Shown here: positions 1 to 7,448 of the stretch, piece after piece | Position numbering within the stretch: position 1 is the first letter of the stretch | How the letters are laid out: each line of letters opens with the position of its first letter | From: Gammaproteobacteria bacterium | GTDB lineage: Bacteria; Pseudomonadota; Gammaproteobacteria; Pseudomonadales; Pseudohongiellaceae | Length of the DNA: 64,000 nt | Direction of reading: 5' to 3' | Assembly: GCA_030682575.1 (NCBI GenBank) | Contig: JAUXNX010000001.1 | Location: forward strand, 248,001-312,000 | The notes under the pieces: model-generated | What the model saw: only the letters and a program-made list of their open reading frames with translations | What the model was told of the DNA's origin: nothing | Databases searched by the model: none | Position numbers and translations under genes: made by a program

Positions 1-801
1 CACTTCGAATACTACTCTCCGGAGATGGAAGAAGCGAAAGAGCAAAGACTGCAGATGATCCGACAATTGCGGATAGATTTTGCGCTGCAGAAACTGCGTA
101 TCTGGTATCAGCCGCAGTACGACCTGAAAACACGCCGCATTGTGTGCCTTGAGGCACTGTTGCGATGGCCACAGGCAGACGGAAGTTTCATCCCTCCCGG
201 CGTCTTCATTCCCATCGCGGAATATTCAGGGCTCATCATTTCCATCGGGGCCTGGGTGCTCGAGAACGTCTGCGCGCAGATCGCCATGTTCAAGGCCGCA
301 GGGTTCAAGGATCTACGGATCGCAGTCAACGTCTCCATGCCGCAATTCCGCAGTCCTCTTTTCGTCCCCCATGTCGCCAGTGCGCTGAAACGTCACAATA
401 TTGCCAACGGTGAACTGGAACTGGAAATTACTGAGTCTGTCATGATGGATGACCCGGAAGCCCTCATTCAGTGCCTCACCAAACTGAAGGCTCTCGGTAT
501 CCGCATATCCATTGACGACTTCGGCACCGGTTACTCGTCACTGAATTACCTGCGTCGCCTGCCGCTCGACAAGATGAAAGTAGACCGCAGTTTTATCCGG
601 GATATTGGCAAACCCGGCGGAGCCGTCATCGCCGAAACCATTGTGCATCTTGGCAGACAACTGGGGTTGGTGACGATCGCGGAAGGGATAGAAACCGCCG
701 AACAGGAACAGATCATGACAGACATGGGGTGTGTCGAGGCACAGGGCTACTACTTTGCCAAACCCATGCCGTTGGAAGAGCTTGCGGAGTTGCTCAAGTA
801 G
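1..801 (+). CDS. GGDEF-EAL family cyclic-di-GMP phosphodiesterase, C-terminal part (5' end outside window)
   Basis: The reading frame is already open at base 1 and ends at a TAG at 799-801, so only the C-terminal ~266 residues are visible. The first residues (HFEYYSPEM) resemble the linker that follows a GGDEF domain. The rest is a complete EAL domain, which hydrolyses cyclic-di-GMP to pGpG in the cytoplasm. The signature residues are all present: EALLRW, the EITES motif, DDFGTGYSSL, the KVDRSFI lysine, the AEGIE glutamate and the QGYYFAKPM tail, so the domain is predicted to be active. What lies N-terminal (PAS, CHASE or membrane sensor) cannot be seen. An internal ATG at 25 is an unlikely start because homology continues upstream of it. 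Confidence 0.93.
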   Translation, partial: HFEYYSPEMEEAKEQRLQMIRQLRIDFALQKLRIWYQPQYDLKTRRIVCLEALLRWPQADGSFIPPGVFIPIAEYSGLIISIGAWVLENVCAQIAMFKAAGFKDLRIAVNVSMPQFRSPLFVPHVASALKRHNIANGELELEITESVMMDDPEALIQCLTKLKALGIRISIDDFGTGYSSLNYLRRLPLDKMKVDRSFIRDIGKPGGAVIAETIVHLGRQLGLVTIAEGIETAEQEQIMTDMGCVEAQGYYFAKPMPLEELAELLK

Positions 802-843
802 GCTGTACCTGATGTTGTTGAACACCAGGAATAGTATGGTCTA

Positions 844-1091
844 TCAAAGGCGGAAGTGATAAAGCGCAGCAACAGGCGGGACAATCTCAAGTGGCACTAT
901 CGGTTCAGGCTTCGTGACCTGTTCGATCACCTCCATTTCAATCTCGGGCATGGTGGCATCCACCACCGTCACGATCGAGAGTTCCTGCTCGACGAGTCCT
1001 CCCTTTGCAATCAACGACTGCATTGCATACAACAGGAGAAGGGTTATCAGTGCGGCCAGACCAACGAGCTAATCCCACGGATTGCGATCAT
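844..1091 (-). pseudogene. TonB-like energy transducer fragment, frameshifted and truncated
   Basis: On the minus strand an ATG at 1091, preceded by a GGAGACAG ribosome-site-like stretch, opens a frame that stops after 13 codons. A one-base shift near 1066-1069 instead gives a hydrophobic segment (LVGLAALITLLLLYAMQSLI) followed by an acidic, proline-containing region ending at 844. Short N-terminal membrane anchor, the MQ-LIA-G pattern after it and a Pro/Glu-rich stretch are typical of the TonB N terminus in marine gammaproteobacteria (from memory of the family). The C-terminal TonB domain (about 100 residues) is absent. I infer a decayed gene. It could alternatively be a genuine small single-pass membrane protein starting at an internal ATG at 1032. 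Confidence 0.35.
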
Positions 1092-1180
1092 GGTCTGTCT
1101 CCGTCAAACCGAACGTTATTGTTGTGAAGCACGCCCCGATGGTGCTCCCGGAAGATGGGAAATGCAACCCGTCAGATGAA

Positions 1181-1280
1181 GGGTTTTAGGGTGGTTGGAG
1201 ACATCGTGTGGGGTGGCGGTTTCGGGTTGGAGGAATTGGGGTTGAGGCGTATAGTGGTGGGAGATTGACGGGAGTGAGGG
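1181..1280. other. Strongly G-skewed non-coding stretch
   Basis: I counted 52 G and 6 C in these 100 bases of the + strand, including several GGG/GGGG runs. No gene is visible here. The stretch lies between the TonB-like remnant and the first cassette-type recombination site at 1429. It could form G-quadruplex structures or be a relic of a repeat-rich junction. The remaining bases up to 1428 are AT-rich and show no clear promoter. Confidence 0.6.
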
Positions 1281-1428
1281 CAGATGACTAATCGATTATT
1301 GTCTTCGCCAAAAGTTAGCAAGTCTTGGCAGGGGTGGCGTGAATTTGCGTGCGATTTGAATTTGGTGGTTAGAATTATATGGCCGCCTGTTGAAAAAATT
1401 TGGAAACCGTTGGCCTTACAAATTAACT

Positions 1429-1437
1429 GTTAGGTGC
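1429..1437 (+). other. Integron-type core site (left cassette junction)
   Basis: The nine bases GTTAGGTGC match the attC/attI core consensus GTTRRRY and lie 10 bases before the ATG of the following gene, as in integron cassettes. They are the exact reverse complement of GCACCTAAC at 2088-2096 at the end of the same gene. That is the relation expected between the two ends of one cassette, which form a single attC in the excised circle. No full attC fold is apparent upstream, so this may be an attI remnant or a degenerate attC. Confidence 0.6.
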
Positions 1438-1447
1438 AAGGAAACAT

Positions 1448-2095
1448 ATGAGTAATAAATCACTTCCATACAGATCTCCAGAATTCAATGTTAAAACATT
1501 TCATTGTCCGAACTGCTCCGCATACTCCAAGCAGCGTTGGGCTTTCCCAAACATGAATTTTGAAGGTATTGGTGTCAACGCTGATCATAATATGGGCCTC
1601 ACACGGTGTGACAATTGTGAGAAGTATTCAATCTGGGTAGACCAAAATCTGGTTTTTCCAATTAAGCTTCCGGGGATTACTCCTAACCCTGATCTAAGTG
1701 ATGACATCAAGGCAGATTTCGACGAAGCAAGAAGAATACTACACGACTCTCCAAGAGGTGCGGCTGCGCTCTTACGTTTAGTTGTCCAAAAGATATGTAT
1801 TGAACTTGGAAAGAAAGGTAAAAATATTAATGACGATATAGCTGCATTAGTAAAAGAAGGCATGCCTCCAAAGATTCAGCAAGCGCTTGATGTCGTACGT
1901 GTCGTTGGAAACAACGCTGTTCACCCCGGCGTCATAGACATGAAGGACAATGTAGAAACGGCAAATAAACTTTTTTCTCTAGTTAACCTCATTGCTGAGG
2001 TAATGATTAGCCAGCCAAAACACGTTGAAGCAATGTATGAATCACTCGTGCCTGACGGGGCAAGAGAGGCTATTCAGAAGCGTGATGGCACCTAA
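1448..2095 (+). CDS. DUF4145 domain protein with N-terminal zinc ribbon, cassette-borne
   Basis: 215 residues. The ATG has an AAGGA ribosome site at 1438-1442. The N terminus carries two CxxC pairs (Cys20/23 and Cys54/57), typical of a zinc ribbon. The C-terminal part (about residues 95-195) matches the DUF4145 pattern: a spRGAAALLRLVVQ helix followed by VGNNAVHPG. DUF4145 is a helical domain, which I recall being grouped with HEPN-like domains and occurring in restriction or defence proteins; its biochemical role is unknown. The stop codon overlaps the start of an attC-like site, leaving almost no 3' spacer, which is characteristic of gene cassettes. The gene is clearly more AT-rich than its chromosomal neighbours, supporting horizontal origin. 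Confidence 0.75.
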   Translation: MSNKSLPYRSPEFNVKTFHCPNCSAYSKQRWAFPNMNFEGIGVNADHNMGLTRCDNCEKYSIWVDQNLVFPIKLPGITPNPDLSDDIKADFDEARRILHDSPRGAAALLRLVVQKICIELGKKGKNINDDIAALVKEGMPPKIQQALDVVRVVGNNAVHPGVIDMKDNVETANKLFSLVNLIAEVMISQPKHVEAMYESLVPDGAREAIQKRDGT

Positions 2096-2169
2096 CAAAT
2101 CAATCTACATCAGTGCCTTCGGCGCCGGACGCAGAAAATCTGCGCCGGTTATTGAAACATTTAGGTAGC
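2088..2169 (+). other. attC-like cassette recombination site 1
   Basis: 82 bases running from GCACCTAAC (R''-like, 2088-2096) to TTTAGGTAGC (R'-like, 2160-2169). Inside is a hairpin with arms CGCAGA/TCTGCG, extended by CCGG on both sides with one unpaired A on the left arm. Such extrahelical bases are a hallmark of folded attC sites. The site shares the 18-base block GCCTTCGGCGCCGGACGC (2115-2132) with site 2, at almost the same distance from the left core. The first base of the right core is T rather than the consensus G. Confidence 0.65.
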
Positions 2170-2173
2170 AAAA

Positions 2174-2653
2174 TTGGAGTACAGCTTGGACTGGAAAAAA
2201 TTTGAGAAAGAGCTTGCTCAATGGATGGGTGAGTTCTCTCGAAGAGATCTTAAGTTTTCGGCTGGATACCAATCTATCCCTGGGTATCCGTCTGATGGCT
2301 TTCGCGCTGATGGAGCATTGACGAACGGTCGCGTATTGATCGCTCTAGAAGTTGAGGTGAAGCAGGCGCATCCCGATACCAATGTCGGAAAGTACTGGTT
2401 GCTTTCTGAACATCACACGTATGAAAAAGTTATTCTCATACATGTCTATACCCCTGGGTACAACTCATATGGCTGGCGCAAATCTCTTGGTGAATTTTAC
2501 GCAACGAAAATGAAAGAATCATTGCCATTTGAATACATCCAACTTGATGCAAGGAAGTCAACAAATTACGAGGAAACACTGGATCAAGTAAAGGAGTTGC
2601 TGGCTGGCAAAATCAGGGCTGAGTTTTCCAAGGAACTGGTAAATGCTGCCTAA
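2174..2653 (+). CDS. Cassette ORF with possible PD-(D/E)XK nuclease-like core
   Basis: About 159 residues. I recognise no named family. The segment FRADG at residues 43-47 followed by LEVEVKQ at 58-64 gives an Asp46 ... Glu61-x-Lys63 pattern on predicted beta strands, as in PD-(D/E)XK nucleases; this is an inference from motif only. The start is uncertain. The first codon of the frame is TTG at 2174, five bases after the recombination core, with no room for a normal ribosome site; another TTG lies at 2186. The stop codon lies inside the next attC-like site. Base composition is AT-rich like the preceding cassette gene. Confidence 0.6.
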   Translation: MEYSLDWKKFEKELAQWMGEFSRRDLKFSAGYQSIPGYPSDGFRADGALTNGRVLIALEVEVKQAHPDTNVGKYWLLSEHHTYEKVILIHVYTPGYNSYGWRKSLGEFYATKMKESLPFEYIQLDARKSTNYEETLDQVKELLAGKIRAEFSKELVNAA

Positions 2654-2725
2654 CAAACAGAACAACTATGCGCCTTCGGCGCCGGACGCGGCAAGCCGCG
2701 ACGGTTTTCATGGGCGTTTTGCAGC
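2645..2725 (+). other. attC-like cassette recombination site 2
   Basis: 81 bases from GCTGCCTAAC (2645-2654) to GTTTTGCAGC (2716-2725). The outer arms pair at 7 of 10 positions. Internal features are the shared block GCCTTCGGCGCCGGACGC (2672-2689) and a CGCGGC/GCCGCG hairpin with a two-base loop. The left core complements the left end of its own cassette (TTAGGTAGC at 2161-2169) better than its current right core, as expected after cassette shuffling. The right core departs from GTTRRRY, so the site may be partly decayed. Confidence 0.6.
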
Positions 2726-2763
2726 TAAATTGAGATCGGAGAAACTTTCAGGAAAGGGATAGA

Positions 2764-2952
2764 ATGAAGATCAGGGAAGTCATTAAACTTTTGGAGAATG
2801 ATGGCTGGGTTCTTGTCACAACAAAGGGAATCCATCGTCAATTCAAACACCCAACCAAACCAGGTCGCGTAACAGTGCCTGGCAAACCCGCGGACGATAT
2901 TGCTCCAGGGACATTGAATAGTGTATTGAAACAATCTGGATTGAAAAATTGA
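2764..2952 (+). CDS. hicA: HicA-family toxin (mRNA interferase)
   Basis: 62 residues, the normal length for HicA. The fold is a small double-stranded-RNA-binding-like domain that cleaves mRNA independently of the ribosome. The KGIHRQFKHP segment contains the conserved Gly22 and the catalytic His24, and the VTVPGK and GTLNSVLKQSGL segments are family hallmarks. An AGGAAAGG ribosome site precedes the ATG. hicB follows after nine bases, the usual toxin-first order. The pair sits directly downstream of attC-like site 2, so it may itself have arrived as a cassette, although no attC is recognisable after hicB. Confidence 0.9.
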   Translation: MKIREVIKLLENDGWVLVTTKGIHRQFKHPTKPGRVTVPGKPADDIAPGTLNSVLKQSGLKN

Positions 2953-2961
2953 GAGATTTTT

Positions 2962-3174
2962 ATGAAATATGCAATCGTGATCGAAAAGGCAGAAGGGAAT
3001 TTTTCTGCTTACGTGCCGGATCTTCCTGGCTGCATCGCCACTGGTGAAAGCATTGAAGAGGTAGAACAACAGATTCGGGAAGCTATTGAGTTTCATATCG
3101 AGGGTATGCGAGAGGATGGCATCAAAATTCCTGAACCTAGCAGCCGTGTAGATTATGTACACGTCGCTGCATAG
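2962..3174 (+). CDS. hicB: HicB-family antitoxin
   Basis: 70 residues with the HicB-like fold: MKYAIVIEK, YVPDLPGCIATG and the EAIEFHIEGMREDG helix. HicB binds and blocks HicA; longer members carry a C-terminal DNA-binding domain for autoregulation. Here the protein ends about ten residues after the core, so no helix-turn-helix or ribbon-helix-helix is present and autoregulation through HicB is doubtful. It is transcribed with hicA. The 137 bases to the next gene contain no further gene. Confidence 0.9.
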   Translation: MKYAIVIEKAEGNFSAYVPDLPGCIATGESIEEVEQQIREAIEFHIEGMREDGIKIPEPSSRVDYVHVAA

Positions 3175-3311
3175 CAATCGCTTGCAGATTGACGCCCGTG
3201 CTCGGCCACAGACCAGCAAACCTTTGAGTATTGATTGTCTGGAACATGCCGTTTCGATTCGAGTATTAGAAGCCCGGAAAATGGCACCAAACCAAATACA
3301 AAGGACACCCC

Positions 3312-3935
3312 ATGCGAACTACACTCCTCACTCTGATGCTCATCGTACCCACCCTCTCCTTCGCACAACAAACCAATCCACCCATTGCGAAAGTAGCCCT
3401 GTCCCAGGGTGAGTCCACAATAATCACCTCAACCGGACTCAGCAGCGCTGCTCTGTACGAATCAGAGATTGCCGCAGGCGATTCATTGGCAACAAGCGCA
3501 ACTGGCATGCTGCACGTTCGATTCAACAATAGTGGCATCGCGTCCATCCGCTGCAACTCCGAACTGAGAATCCAGGAATTTACAGCGGAGCCGAACGAAG
3601 TTGTTGAGCTGCATCTTCTCGAAGGCAGTGTTCGAATCATTTCAGGGACAACACTGCCATCAAATTTCCAACTGGTAACACCGTTGGGAATTGTGCGTAT
3701 TGTCGACACTGGTGCGGACTTTGCGGTGTCAGCAGATGCGCAGGCATCAGCATCTTTTGGTGTATTTCAAGGGGCAATATCAGTAGAGAACGAGTCAGGC
3801 GCAGTGCAACTGGGTGCTGGGAATGATTTCAATTTCGCAGTGGTGAGTGACGGCAACCCACCCTCTGCGGTTGCAACTCATCCTGCTGGTCTTCGAAGCG
3901 GCAACTGTGCTGGCGGTGCATCCCCGTTTCCTTAA
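3312..3935 (+). CDS. Secreted FecR-domain protein
   Basis: 207 residues with a Sec signal peptide (cleavage near SFA-QQ, residues 17-20). Residues about 45-160 look like a FecR-type beta domain: a repeat of short strands around LHLLEGSVRII and VTPLGIVRIVDTGADFAVS. In ferric-siderophore systems FecR passes a signal from the receptor to an anti-sigma factor. Here there is no transmembrane anchor, sigma factor or receptor beside it, so it is more likely one of the free-standing periplasmic FecR-domain proteins of unknown role. An AAGGAC ribosome site precedes the ATG. Its stop overlaps the stop of the convergent purU gene by four bases. Confidence 0.75.
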   Translation: MRTTLLTLMLIVPTLSFAQQTNPPIAKVALSQGESTIITSTGLSSAALYESEIAAGDSLATSATGMLHVRFNNSGIASIRCNSELRIQEFTAEPNEVVELHLLEGSVRIISGTTLPSNFQLVTPLGIVRIVDTGADFAVSADAQASASFGVFQGAISVENESGAVQLGAGNDFNFAVVSDGNPPSAVATHPAGLRSGNCAGGASPFP

Positions 3936-4828
3936 AACACCACCGTCTTGTTCCCATTCACAATGATCCGATGTTCGCAGTGCCACTTCACCGCGCGCGC
4001 AAACGCCGCGCATTCTGCATCACGACCGATCTGCACCAGTTCGTCGATACTGAAATTGTGATCGATCTTCTCCACTGCTTGCTCGATGATCGGGCCTTCG
4101 TCGAGATCGGTTGTGACGTAGTGCGCCGTGGCGCCGATGATCTTGACGCCGCGCATGTAGGCCTGACGATAGGGATTCGCGCCCTTGAAGCCGGGCAGGA
4201 ACGAGTGATGAATGTTGATCGCCCTGCCCGCCATGGCCTCGCACATCTTTGGCGAGAGAATCTGCATGTAGCGAGCAAGTGCCAGGAGGTCCACTTTTTT
4301 GTCGGCGATGATCTTCAGCACTTCGTCTTCCTGTGCGGATTTGTTGTGCTCGTTCACCGGCAGATAGTGATAGGGAATCTTGTACCACTCGGTGATACCA
4401 CGCAGGTCTTCATGATTGGAGACAACACCGACGATGTCGGCGGGCAGCGCACCACTGCTCCAGCGGTGCAGAATGTCGTTGAGGCAATGGCCGTGTTTGG
4501 ATACGGCAATCAATACCTTGGGTTTGATGGCGAGGTCGAAGAAGTGCCACTGCATGTCGAACTTGCTGGCGATGTCCTGAAAGTCGCGATCCAGTGTGTC
4601 GGCGCCTGGCAGGTCTGCTTCGGCTTCTTCGAACTCGACGCGCATGAAGAAGCGGTCGATGATCGGGTCGCGATGCTGGGCGGCGTCACTGATGGTGGCG
4701 CCACGCTGGAACAGAAAGTCGCTGACTGCCCGCACAATGCCATTGGCTTCGGGGCAGGACACGGTGAGGACGTATTTTCTGGGTTCGGGTCTGAGGGGCA
4801 CGGTTTTGATATTCACTTCAGTACTCAT
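3932..4828 (-). CDS. purU: Formyltetrahydrofolate deformylase
   Basis: 298 residues, close to the family norm. PurU hydrolyses 10-formyl-THF to formate and THF, balancing the one-carbon pool and supplying formate for PurT. An N-terminal ACT domain (residues about 18-95, starting RKYVLTVSCPEANGIV) senses glycine/methionine in E. coli. The formyltransferase domain follows, with the catalytic Asn/His in INIHHSFLPGF and the Asp in TDLDEGPIIEQ. It is divergent from frmA across about 107 bases, so formyl-THF and formaldehyde metabolism sit back to back. Confidence 0.95.
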   Translation of the reverse strand: MSTEVNIKTVPLRPEPRKYVLTVSCPEANGIVRAVSDFLFQRGATISDAAQHRDPIIDRFFMRVEFEEAEADLPGADTLDRDFQDIASKFDMQWHFFDLAIKPKVLIAVSKHGHCLNDILHRWSSGALPADIVGVVSNHEDLRGITEWYKIPYHYLPVNEHNKSAQEDEVLKIIADKKVDLLALARYMQILSPKMCEAMAGRAINIHHSFLPGFKGANPYRQAYMRGVKIIGATAHYVTTDLDEGPIIEQAVEKIDHNFSIDELVQIGRDAECAAFARAVKWHCEHRIIVNGNKTVVF

Positions 4829-4935
4829 CTTCGTTGGTAATCAATTGCGGCGAAATGGTATCACCATTTGCGCACGCTGAGTCCCCCCAACTACAATCCC
4901 CGCCATAACCACTCAAAACCCCACAGGATTCCCCC

Positions 4936-6042
4936 ATGAAAACTCGTGCCGCCGTTGCCTTTGCCGCAGGCAAACCCCTTGAGATCGTCGATGTGGATCT
5001 GGACGGCCCCCGCGCCGGTGAAGTCATGATCGAGATCAAGGCCACCGGCGTGTGTCATACCGATGCCTTCACGCTATCGGGCGATGATCCGGAGGGAGCC
5101 TTCCCCGCCATCCTCGGCCATGAGGGTGCCGGTGTGGTCGTGGCAGTCGGTGCGGGGGTGAAATCACTGAAGGTGGGCGATACCGTCATACCGCTCTACA
5201 CTCCCGAGTGCCGCGAATGCGAATTCTGCCTGCACCCGAAGACCAACCTCTGTCAGGCCATTCGCCCGACCCAGGGCAAGGGCCTGATGCCCGATGGCAG
5301 CAGCCGCTTCTCCCTCGACGGCAAACCTATCCTGCATTACATGGGCTGCTCGACATTCTCCAACTTCACGGTGCTGCCCGAAATCGCCGTGGCGAAGGTG
5401 CGCAGTGATGCGCCCTTCGACAAGATTTGCTACATCGGCTGCGGCGTCACTACCGGCATCGGCGCCGTCGTGTTCCAGGCCAAGGTGCAGCCGGGCAGCA
5501 CCGTTGCCGTATTCGGCCTCGGTGGCATCGGCCTGAACGTGATTCAGGGCGCGCGCATGGTGGGCGCGGACCGCATCATCGGCGTGGACATCAACCCGGC
5601 CAGGATTCCGCTGGCCATCGAGTTCGGCATGACGGACTTCATCAATCCGAAGGAAGTGGACGACGTGACTGCCGAAATCATCAACATGACCAAAGGCGGC
5701 GTCGATTACAGCTTCGAGTGCATCGGCAACGTCAAGACCATGCGCCAGGCGCTGGAGTGCACACACAAGGGCTGGGGCGAATCCTTCATCATCGGTGTGG
5801 CCGGTGCGGGCCAGGAAATCTCGCCGCGTCCCTTCCAACTGGTAACGGGACGCTCATGGCGCGGCAGTGCCTTTGGCGGCGCACGTGGGCGTACCGATGT
5901 GCCGAAAATCGTCGATTGGTACATGGACGGCAAGATTCGCATCGATCCATTGATTACTCACACCATGCCGTTGCAGGACATCAACAAGGCCTTCGACCTG
6001 ATGCATGAAGGCAAGAGCATACGCTCCGTGATCCTGTTCTGA
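4936..6042 (+). CDS. frmA: S-(hydroxymethyl)glutathione dehydrogenase / class III alcohol dehydrogenase
   Basis: 368 residues, full length. It oxidises S-hydroxymethylglutathione (formed from formaldehyde and glutathione) to S-formylglutathione with NAD+, and can reduce S-nitrosoglutathione. Catalytic zinc ligands are Cys40, His62 and Cys169. The structural zinc cysteines lie at 92, 95, 98 and 106. The Rossmann motif [13 protein letters not shown] is intact. The usual partner fghA (S-formylglutathione hydrolase) is not beside it. Instead the stop codon overlaps the ATG of an MFS transporter by one base, suggesting translational coupling. Confidence 0.96.
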   Translation: MKTRAAVAFAAGKPLEIVDVDLDGPRAGEVMIEIKATGVCHTDAFTLSGDDPEGAFPAILGHEGAGVVVAVGAGVKSLKVGDTVIPLYTPECRECEFCLHPKTNLCQAIRPTQGKGLMPDGSSRFSLDGKPILHYMGCSTFSNFTVLPEIAVAKVRSDAPFDKICYIGCGVTTGIGAVVFQAKVQPGSTVAVFGLGGIGLNVIQGARMVGADRIIGVDINPARIPLAIEFGMTDFINPKEVDDVTAEIINMTKGGVDYSFECIGNVKTMRQALECTHKGWGESFIIGVAGAGQEISPRPFQLVTGRSWRGSAFGGARGRTDVPKIVDWYMDGKIRIDPLITHTMPLQDINKAFDLMHEGKSIRSVILF

Positions 6043-7448
6043 TGACCACCGCCGTCAGCGAGAAGACTCTGCAGAACACTGTCTTGCTGATGGTGTTGCT
6101 CAATGCCTTCACGACACCACTGACACTCTCTGCCGCCAACGTCGCCCTGCCCACCATTGCCGATGATCTGGTCATGAGTGCCGTGGCGCTGGGCTGGGTG
6201 CCGATGGCCTATCTGATGGCGAGCGCGATGTTCGTGCTGCCCTTCGGCGGACTCGCGGATCGCATCGGTCGCAAGCGTGTCTTTTTACTGGGCACCGCTG
6301 CGGTCATTGCCTCCTCCGTCATGGCGGCGCTGGCAATGAACGCTCCCATGTTGCTGACTGCCCGCTTCCTGCAGGGTGTCAGCGCCGCGATGCTCTATGC
6401 CACGCAACTGGCAATCGTGTCATCGGTGTTCCCCGCGCAGCGACGCGGCCAGATCGTGGGGCTGGTCGTCTCCTCGATCTATGTCGGGTTGGCCACAGGC
6501 CCACTGCTGGGCGGACTGATGATTGATCTGTTCGGCTGGCGCTCCGCATTTCTGTTGCAGGTACCGCTGGCAATCGTCGTTCTGCTGATCGGCGTATTCA
6601 AGGTGAATGGCGAATGGTCGGCAGACCGCAAGACGCCCTTCGACAGCGTTGGCGCCATGACCTATAGCGGCAGCATTCTGCTGCTGTGCCTCGCTGTCTC
6701 CCGGTTGCCTGCCGTGGATGGTCTTTTGCTGCTGGCAGGAGGCACGATCAGCATGTTGCTGTTTGTCCGCCATGCATTGCGCATCCCGTTTCCGATCTGG
6801 GACATCCGACTGTTCTTCACCAACCGCGTGTTCACGCTGTCCTGCGCCGCCTCACTGATCATGTACAGCGCGACGTATGCCAATGTCGTTCTCATCAGCC
6901 TCTTTCTGCAGTACCTCAAGGGCATGTCGGCCAGTCAGGCCGGCATGATCATGATGCTGCAACCACTGTGCATGGCAGTGCTGTCACCGTTGACCGGCAG
7001 ATTGTCGGATCGCATCGAGCCGAGAGTGCTGGCTTCAGTGGGTATGGCTGTGACGGCTCTGGGGTTGCTGATGCTGGCGCGCCTGGACAGCGGCAGCAGT
7101 GTGACCGTCATCGTGCTCGCCCTGCTGATGACGGGCGCCGGATTCGCACTGTTCTCTTCACCGAACGTCAACGCCATCATGGGGTCCGTTTTGCCGCAGC
7201 AACTCGGCAGTGCCTCAGGCGCAGTCGCGACAACCCGTCTGCTCGGCCAGCTCACCAGCATGGTGCTGGTCTCGTTGATGCTGACGATGGCGATGGGCGA
7301 TACCGCTATCGACCCCGCCAGCTATCCGCTGCTGGAACAGACCATCAGAAACAGTTTCGGCCTCGCCGCCGCGCTGTGCATTCCCGGCATTCTGCTGTCA
7401 ATGGTGCGCGGGCGCATACATACATCCACCGTGAAGGAGACTCCATGA
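6042..7448 (+). CDS. MFS transporter, DHA2 (EmrB/QacA-like) family
   Basis: 468 residues with about 14 hydrophobic segments, the DHA2 topology. The loop 2-3 signature GGLADRIGRKRVFLLG (motif A) and an antiporter-like motif in helix 5 (GLATGPLLGG) are present, so a proton-coupled efflux role at the inner membrane is the default inference. The substrate is unknown. Its start overlaps the frmA stop and its stop overlaps the ATG of the next gene (ATGA), so frmA, this pump and the S9 peptidase form a tightly coupled operon. No membrane-fusion partner is adjacent. Confidence 0.9.
   Translation: MTTAVSEKTLQNTVLLMVLLNAFTTPLTLSAANVALPTIADDLVMSAVALGWVPMAYLMASAMFVLPFGGLADRIGRKRVFLLGTAAVIASSVMAALAMNAPMLLTARFLQGVSAAMLYATQLAIVSSVFPAQRRGQIVGLVVSSIYVGLATGPLLGGLMIDLFGWRSAFLLQVPLAIVVLLIGVFKVNGEWSADRKTPFDSVGAMTYSGSILLLCLAVSRLPAVDGLLLLAGGTISMLLFVRHALRIPFPIWDIRLFFTNRVFTLSCAASLIMYSATYANVVLISLFLQYLKGMSASQAGMIMMLQPLCMAVLSPLTGRLSDRIEPRVLASVGMAVTALGLLMLARLDSGSSVTVIVLALLMTGAGFALFSSPNVNAIMGSVLPQQLGSASGAVATTRLLGQLTSMVLVSLMLTMAMGDTAIDPASYPLLEQTIRNSFGLAAALCIPGILLSMVRGRIHTSTVKETP

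Noticed and set aside
856-1179. + strand 107-codon frame downstream of the EAL gene
   Set aside because: No ribosome site or recognisable similarity; the opposite strand carries the TonB-like pattern, so this is probably a shadow.
1340-1428. Possible cassette promoter (TTGAAT / TATATG or TAGAAT) before the first cassette
   Set aside because: The spacing between candidate -35 and -10 boxes is wrong (14 or 19 bases), so no promoter was called.
3971-4840. Long + strand frame opposite purU
   Set aside because: The minus-strand product is a complete PurU; the other is a shadow in GC-rich coding DNA.
6686-7444. Long 5' extension of the S9 peptidase frame
   Set aside because: It lies wholly inside the MFS gene in another frame and gives low-complexity protein; the ATG at 7445 has a strong ribosome site.
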